DNA of 8,935 bases from positions 1 through 8,935 of the forward strand of contig JBGPKH010000360.1 in the NCBI GenBank assembly GCA_041485845.1. Direction: 5' to 3'. The notes under the pieces were generated by a model. It did no database searches. It had not been told where the DNA came from and saw only the letters and a program-made list of their open reading frames with translations. This document shows, piece after piece, positions 6,094-8,935 of the stretch. Position numbers and translations under genes: made by a program. Within the stretch, counting starts at the first letter, position 1; each line of letters opens with the position of its first letter. The stretch comes from OMOG01 sp041485845. GTDB taxonomy: Bacteria; Acidobacteriota; Terriglobia; Bryobacterales; Bryobacteraceae.

Positions 6094-6429
6094 TCACCGG
6101 TCCCGTAACTGGCGGCCGGCTTCGTGTTCAGGGTCCACGAAGGCGCCGCGGCCGATCAAGTAGGCGGCCATCTCGGGGTCGCAGCCGTCCAGAACGCAGA
6201 AACTGCCGGCCCACCAGGCGCTGCGGGCGTGGATGCCGGCGCCGTATGCCAGGAGCACGTCGACCATCTCGCGGCGTCGAGTGGCGGCCACCACGATCGC
6301 CGGGCAGTCGAAGTGGAAGAGCGGTGCGTCGATCTTCGGCCGGAGGCCGGGATGGGATTCCAGCAGGTCTCTCAGTTTTGCCGCGTCGCCTTGGGATACG
6401 GCGGTCTGGAACTGTTCGAGCGCATCCAT
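6094..6429 (-). CDS. Ankyrin-repeat-type protein, probably truncated at the C-terminus
   Basis: 111 residues. MDALEQFQTAVSQGDAAKL begins a helix-turn-helix capping unit; AIVVAATRRREMVDVLLAYGA (about 44-65) is a typical ankyrin unit with the 'A...G..E.V..LL..GA' pattern, and a further unit follows, DPEMAAYLIGRGAFVD (84-99). In known relatives this is only the front of a longer array of repeats. Here, after the VD near 6130-6136, the sequence changes to a short tail (PEHEAGRQLRDR) and stops at 6094. I infer loss of the rest of the gene by deletion or rearrangement. Ankyrin repeats bind proteins; no partner can be named. The start codon ATG 6429 is only 46 bases from the divergent gene at 6476, and the ribosome site is weak. 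A short complete protein is possible but less likely. Confidence 0.75.
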   Translation of the reverse strand: MDALEQFQTAVSQGDAAKLRDLLESHPGLRPKIDAPLFHFDCPAIVVAATRRREMVDVLLAYGAGIHARSAWWAGSFCVLDGCDPEMAAYLIGRGAFVDPEHEAGRQLRDR

Positions 6430-6475
6430 GCGCTCTATTCTCGCGAAATCCGGCCGATAAGAGTAAGCGAGTCAT

Positions 6476-7099
6476 ATGTTGCGACGATTGCGGTTTTCAC
6501 GGATGCTGATCGCCTTGGCCCTGGGCGTATCGGCGGGTGCGCAGACGGCGCCCCTCACGCAGAATGCCCTGACCAACCAGGATGTGGTCACGCTGGCCAA
6601 GGCCGGATTCAACGAGGAGTTCATCATCGACACGATTTCGATGAGCCGGACGCGGTTCGACACAAGCGTGAGCGGGCTTGCCGAATTGGCCAAGGAAGCG
6701 CTTACCGAACGGCTCATCCGCTACATGATGACGGCGGGTGCGGCGGCGGCGCCGGCGGCAGCCACAGCGGCGGCGCCCCCGCCGGAAGCTGTAATAGCGT
6801 CCCCGGCGATGAGCGAAAGCGCCCCAGCCAAGGGCCGCATCTACGTGGTGAAGCCATCGGCGACCCGCCAGGCGCTCTCCACGCAGACGCCTTACTACGA
6901 GTGGACGTCGATGTTCTGGGGGCTGTGGAGAAAGAAGGTCGGGGTCGGCGCCATGCCGCGCGCAGAGCAGGTGGTTGCGCCTTCGCTGGGCGGCTTCTAC
7001 CAGCAGGTGCGCGTGCCGGTGACGAGACCTGAGCCGGCGGCGGCGCGGCCCGGCTATCAATATGATCGGGTGGCGACACGATATGTGGTCCTGCCGTAA
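6476..7099 (+). CDS. Exported protein with short helical N-terminal domain and Ala/Pro-rich linker, function unknown
   Basis: 207 residues. A Sec signal peptide covers about residues 1-22 (basic start MLRRLRFSR, hydrophobic core MLIALALGVSA, cleavage near AGAQ). It is followed by a helical segment of about 50 residues, LTNQDVVTLAKAGFNEEFI, then FDTSVSGLAELAKEALTERL. The 'LTN.DVV.L.KAG..E..I...I' then 'FD.S...L..L' pattern recurs in many exported acidobacterial proteins, in my memory, without a known function. Residues about 86-110 are an Ala/Pro-rich linker. The C-terminal part (GRIYVVKPSATRQ to the end) has aromatic and basic residues and resembles no domain known to me. ATG 6476 has a modest AAGCGAG site. 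The next gene overlaps its end by 17 bases, so the two are probably co-transcribed and translationally coupled. Confidence 0.8.
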   Translation: MLRRLRFSRMLIALALGVSAGAQTAPLTQNALTNQDVVTLAKAGFNEEFIIDTISMSRTRFDTSVSGLAELAKEALTERLIRYMMTAGAAAAPAAATAAAPPPEAVIASPAMSESAPAKGRIYVVKPSATRQALSTQTPYYEWTSMFWGLWRKKVGVGAMPRAEQVVAPSLGGFYQQVRVPVTRPEPAAARPGYQYDRVATRYVVLP

Positions 7100-7772
7100 G
7101 ACTTCGCTTCTGCTGGCGCTGAGCCCCACGCTATGGGCCGCCGCGCCGCTGCAGTTTCGCACACGGGAACTGCCGAGGGCGGTGATCGGCGCCGCATACC
7201 GCGCAGTGGTGCAGACCCAGGTGGATGGGCGTTGTCCATCGAGCGACGTCATCCTCGAAGTGGCGGGCGGGAGCCTGCCGCGCGGCGTCGAGTTGTCGGG
7301 CGACGCGTTGACCGGCATTCCCAAGGAGTTCGGCATTTTCCGAATCCGCGTGCGCGCGGCAAACGGGTGTGCCGCCGTCGTCGAAGACCTGGCACTCGAA
7401 GTCACCGGCAAGCCGATTCTGCGGGTGACGCCCGAGGAACTGGTCTTCGAGTGTCGGGAGGGCGATGCGATTCCGAAGCCGCAGGCCGTCCTGGTGTCGG
7501 GGAGTTGGGCCGATTTGGCGTATGCGGTCCGCGTGACCAGCGCCCCATGGCTGCGCTACCACGCCAACCAGGGCGCCACGCCGTACGCGGGGTCGCCGTA
7601 TGCGGCCGATTCCGTGACGGTCGAGGTGCTGCCCGACGGCCTCGCTCCGGGAGTCTACCGGTCGGTGATGAGCTTTTCGGTGGACCTGGGAGCGAACATG
7701 CCGCGGATTCCGGTTACGTTCCGGGTGCTGCCGAAGGGCACTGTGAGTTCAGATTCCTCTCCGGCGCGATGA
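7083..7772 (+). CDS. Exported protein with putative-Ig (He_PIG-like) and BACON-like domains
   Basis: 229 residues from ATG 7083; an in-frame ATG at 7062 would add seven. I chose 7083 because MWSCRKTSLLLALSPTLWAAA is then a normal signal peptide, with GGGTGG-like purines (7068-7073) upstream. Domain 1 (about 25-105) follows the putative-Ig pattern: LPRAVIGAAYRAVVQ, then GGSLPRGVELSGDALTGIPKEFGIFRIRV, ending in LALEVTG. Domain 2 (about 109-220), from ILRVTPEELVFECREGD through SAPWLRYHANQG and LAPGVYRSVMSF to IPVTFRVLP, fits the BACON-like beta sandwich pattern with its 'WL' and 'L.pG.Y' marks. Both domain types are extracellular binding or spacer modules, often on glycan-handling or surface proteins. 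There is no anchor motif or catalytic centre, so a secreted or periplasmic binding protein is most likely. It overlaps the preceding exported-protein gene by 17 bases and is followed by hairpins. Confidence 0.82.
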   Translation: MWSCRKTSLLLALSPTLWAAAPLQFRTRELPRAVIGAAYRAVVQTQVDGRCPSSDVILEVAGGSLPRGVELSGDALTGIPKEFGIFRIRVRAANGCAAVVEDLALEVTGKPILRVTPEELVFECREGDAIPKPQAVLVSGSWADLAYAVRVTSAPWLRYHANQGATPYAGSPYAADSVTVEVLPDGLAPGVYRSVMSFSVDLGANMPRIPVTFRVLPKGTVSSDSSPAR

Positions 7773-7800
7773 TCTGACGCGCATCCGAGGCTCCAAAAAC

Positions 7801-7819
7801 AGTGGCAGCCAAAGCCACT
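7801..7819 (+). repeat. Hairpin 30 bases downstream of the Ig/BACON gene
   Basis: AGTGGC (7801-7806) and GCCACT (7814-7819) form a 6-bp stem with a 7-base loop. It is followed by CTCTCC, without a T-run. It may help end the transcript together with the second hairpin at 7838. Confidence 0.35.
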
Positions 7820-7837
7820 CTCTCCGGTCGTGGTTCC

Positions 7838-7858
7838 GTGGAGGCCTCATTCCTCCAC
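7838..7858 (+). terminator. Candidate terminator hairpin after the Ig/BACON gene
   Basis: GTGGAGG (7838-7844) and CCTCCAC (7852-7858) make a perfect 7-bp GC-rich stem with a 7-base loop, followed by ATTTCC. The T content after the stem is low for a strong intrinsic terminator. Confidence 0.4.
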
Positions 7859-8010
7859 ATTTCCCTGCCGAGCCGCGAGGTTCCTGAAATTCCCTCACGA
7901 ACCTGAATGCCGCTCACTGACGCGCGCGGCTCTGTTCGGAGCCACGAACGTAAGAAGCTGTGAAGAGTTATGGCCACATATGAACACGGACAAAAAAGCA
8001 AATCAGTCAC

Positions 8011-8935
8011 TCACAGGTTCACATTGACCACTTCTTCAAAGATACTGTGCTGGATCTGGATCCCGGCCACGCGCAGCCGTTCCAGAATCTTCGGCATCAC
8101 GCCGGTGGCCCGGAAACGGCCTTGCACTTTACCCGCGTCCGTCACACCCACGCGCTCGAAGGTGAAGATCTCCTGCAACTGCACCTTCTCGTCCCTTACG
8201 CCCAGCACCTCGGAAATACTCAGGATTTTTCGCGTCCCGTCTTGCAGGCGCGATACCTGGACTACCAGCTTGATGGCGCTCGTGAGCTGCTGCAGGATCA
8301 CCCGCGTGGGGATTTCCAGATCGGCCATCATCACCATCGTCTCCAGGCGCGAAAATGCGTCCCGCGCCGTGTTGGCGTGCACCGTGCTCATGGATCCCTC
8401 GACGCCCGTATTCATGGCCTGCAGCATGTCCAGCGCTTCCGCTCCGCGGCACTCGCCCACGATGATGCGGTCCGGCCGCATGCGCAGCGCGGTCCGCAGC
8501 AACTGGCGCTGGTTGATCCCCCCCTCTTTGTTCAAATTCGGCGGGCGCGTTTCGAATTTCACCACGTGCCGCTGCTGGAGCTGCAGCTCCGCCGTGTCCT
8601 CGATGGTGATGATGCGCTCCTCCTCGGGAATGAACCGCGAGAGAGCATTGAGCATGGTGGTCTTGCCCGACCCCGTTCCTCCCGAAATCAGCACCGTCGC
8701 CTTCGACTGCACGCACGCCGCCAGGAATCGCAGCATGCCCGGCGTGATCGTCTTGTATTGCAGCATCTCCTCCTGCGTGATCACGTGCCGGCCGAACCGG
8801 CGGATGCTCAGGCAGGGCCCGTCCAGGGCCAGCGGCGGGATGATGGCGTTCACGCGCGAACCGTCCGCCAGCCTGGCGTCGACGATAGGCTGGGCTTCGT
8901 CGATGCGGCGGCCGACCTGCGAAACGATCTTCTCG
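8011..8935 (-). CDS. cpaF: CpaF/TadA-type secretion ATPase for Flp (Tad) pili, C-terminal 307 residues, start beyond right edge
   Basis: Cytoplasmic hexameric ATPase of the PulE/VirB11 family that powers assembly of Flp/Tad pili used for surface attachment. The frame is open to the right edge (EKIVSQVGRRIDEAQPIVDA at the edge), so the N-terminal part is missing; whole proteins have roughly 400-500 residues. Numbered from the edge: VDARLADGSRVNAIIPP (18-34), GGTGSGKTT as Walker A (85-93), the acidic box ERIITIEDTAEL (about 105-116), RMRPDRIIVGECRG as Walker B region (about 146-159), and the His-box segment STVHANTARDAFSRLETM (about 178-195). The normal Glu-Val-Arg of this family is here ECR, a mild change. 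The end has the conserved GVMPKILERL before a short tail; the stop is TGA at 8011-8013 read on the minus strand. The tadB/tadC genes that often follow cpaF are not present downstream. Confidence 0.95.
   Translation of the reverse strand, partial: EKIVSQVGRRIDEAQPIVDARLADGSRVNAIIPPLALDGPCLSIRRFGRHVITQEEMLQYKTITPGMLRFLAACVQSKATVLISGGTGSGKTTMLNALSRFIPEEERIITIEDTAELQLQQRHVVKFETRPPNLNKEGGINQRQLLRTALRMRPDRIIVGECRGAEALDMLQAMNTGVEGSMSTVHANTARDAFSRLETMVMMADLEIPTRVILQQLTSAIKLVVQVSRLQDGTRKILSISEVLGVRDEKVQLQEIFTFERVGVTDAGKVQGRFRATGVMPKILERLRVAGIQIQHSIFEEVVNVNL

Larger units (their letters stand above)
7773..8010. other. Intergenic gap between convergent genes
   Basis: About 240 bases that hold the two hairpins above, a looser inverted repeat AGGTTC/GAACCT (about 7879-7905), and an A-rich stretch before the end of the pilus ATPase gene. 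A 98-codon minus-strand frame crosses it but looks non-coding. The sequence at 7973-7994 resembles a dispersed motif discussed in the findings. Confidence 0.5.

Noticed and set aside
6124..7032. Plus-strand frame of 302 codons across the divergent region at 6430-6475
   Set aside because: It overlaps both the ankyrin gene and the exported-protein gene, each of which has a signal or repeat pattern; this frame has none.
7714..8010. Minus-strand frame of 98 codons in the last gap
   Set aside because: Begins like a membrane stretch but has no good start site; the rest is charged and without order, and it overlaps the end of the Ig/BACON gene.
1..8935. Mobile element, CRISPR array, tRNA, or defence system
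   Set aside because: No transposase or integrase motif, no regularly spaced repeats, no tRNA-like T-loop and no defence-type nuclease or helicase motif was seen on either strand.

Overview
The window suggests a GC-rich soil bacterium of the Acidobacteriota, close to the Solibacter/Bryobacter type. This is an inference from gene content. It has a Ser/Thr kinase with the typical acidobacterial N-terminus, remains of an acidobacterial-type duplicated orphan permease (ADOP), a Tat-exported sulfatase, and several small exported beta-rich proteins. No rRNA, tRNA, CRISPR array, integrase or transposase was found.

Layout from left to right. (1) The 5' part of a membrane Ser/Thr kinase gene runs leftwards from 823 off the left edge. 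About 30-35 codons are missing at its kinase/linker junction, with a frame change. (2) A gap of about 520 bp follows, holding at most a degraded coding remnant. (3) A class I/II PLP aminotransferase (1345-2528, +) is broken by a single missing base in the codon of its cofactor-binding tyrosine. (4) A hairpin separates it from a convergent, complete S1-family sulfatase (2593-3999, -). (5) A divergent promoter region leads to a conserved small protein of unknown function (4159-4539, +), which converges on a small secreted beta protein (4543-4920, -). (6) A strongly collapsed permease pseudogene (4982-5289, -) and a small unknown protein (5306-5707, -) follow. (7) After a gap of about 390 bp comes a truncated ankyrin-type protein (6094-6429, -). 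It is divergent from two overlapping genes for exported proteins (6476-7099 and 7083-7772, +), the second with putative-Ig and BACON-like domains. (8) A gap with hairpins precedes the C-terminal part of a CpaF/TadA-type pilus ATPase (8011 to the right edge, -).

No single pathway links these genes. The common thread is export and the cell envelope: sulfatase, two to three secreted proteins, pilus ATPase, permease remnant and membrane kinase. The most striking property is the amount of gene damage: two in-gene deletions, two single-base frameshifts and one truncated C-terminus in under 9 kb. The single-base losses could be sequencing errors, but the internal deletions are harder to explain that way. 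I did not find convincing evidence for a new multi-gene system. The best leads are the collapsed ADOP gene, the small unknown gene divergent from the sulfatase with a duplicated start region, and the overlapping pair of secreted proteins.
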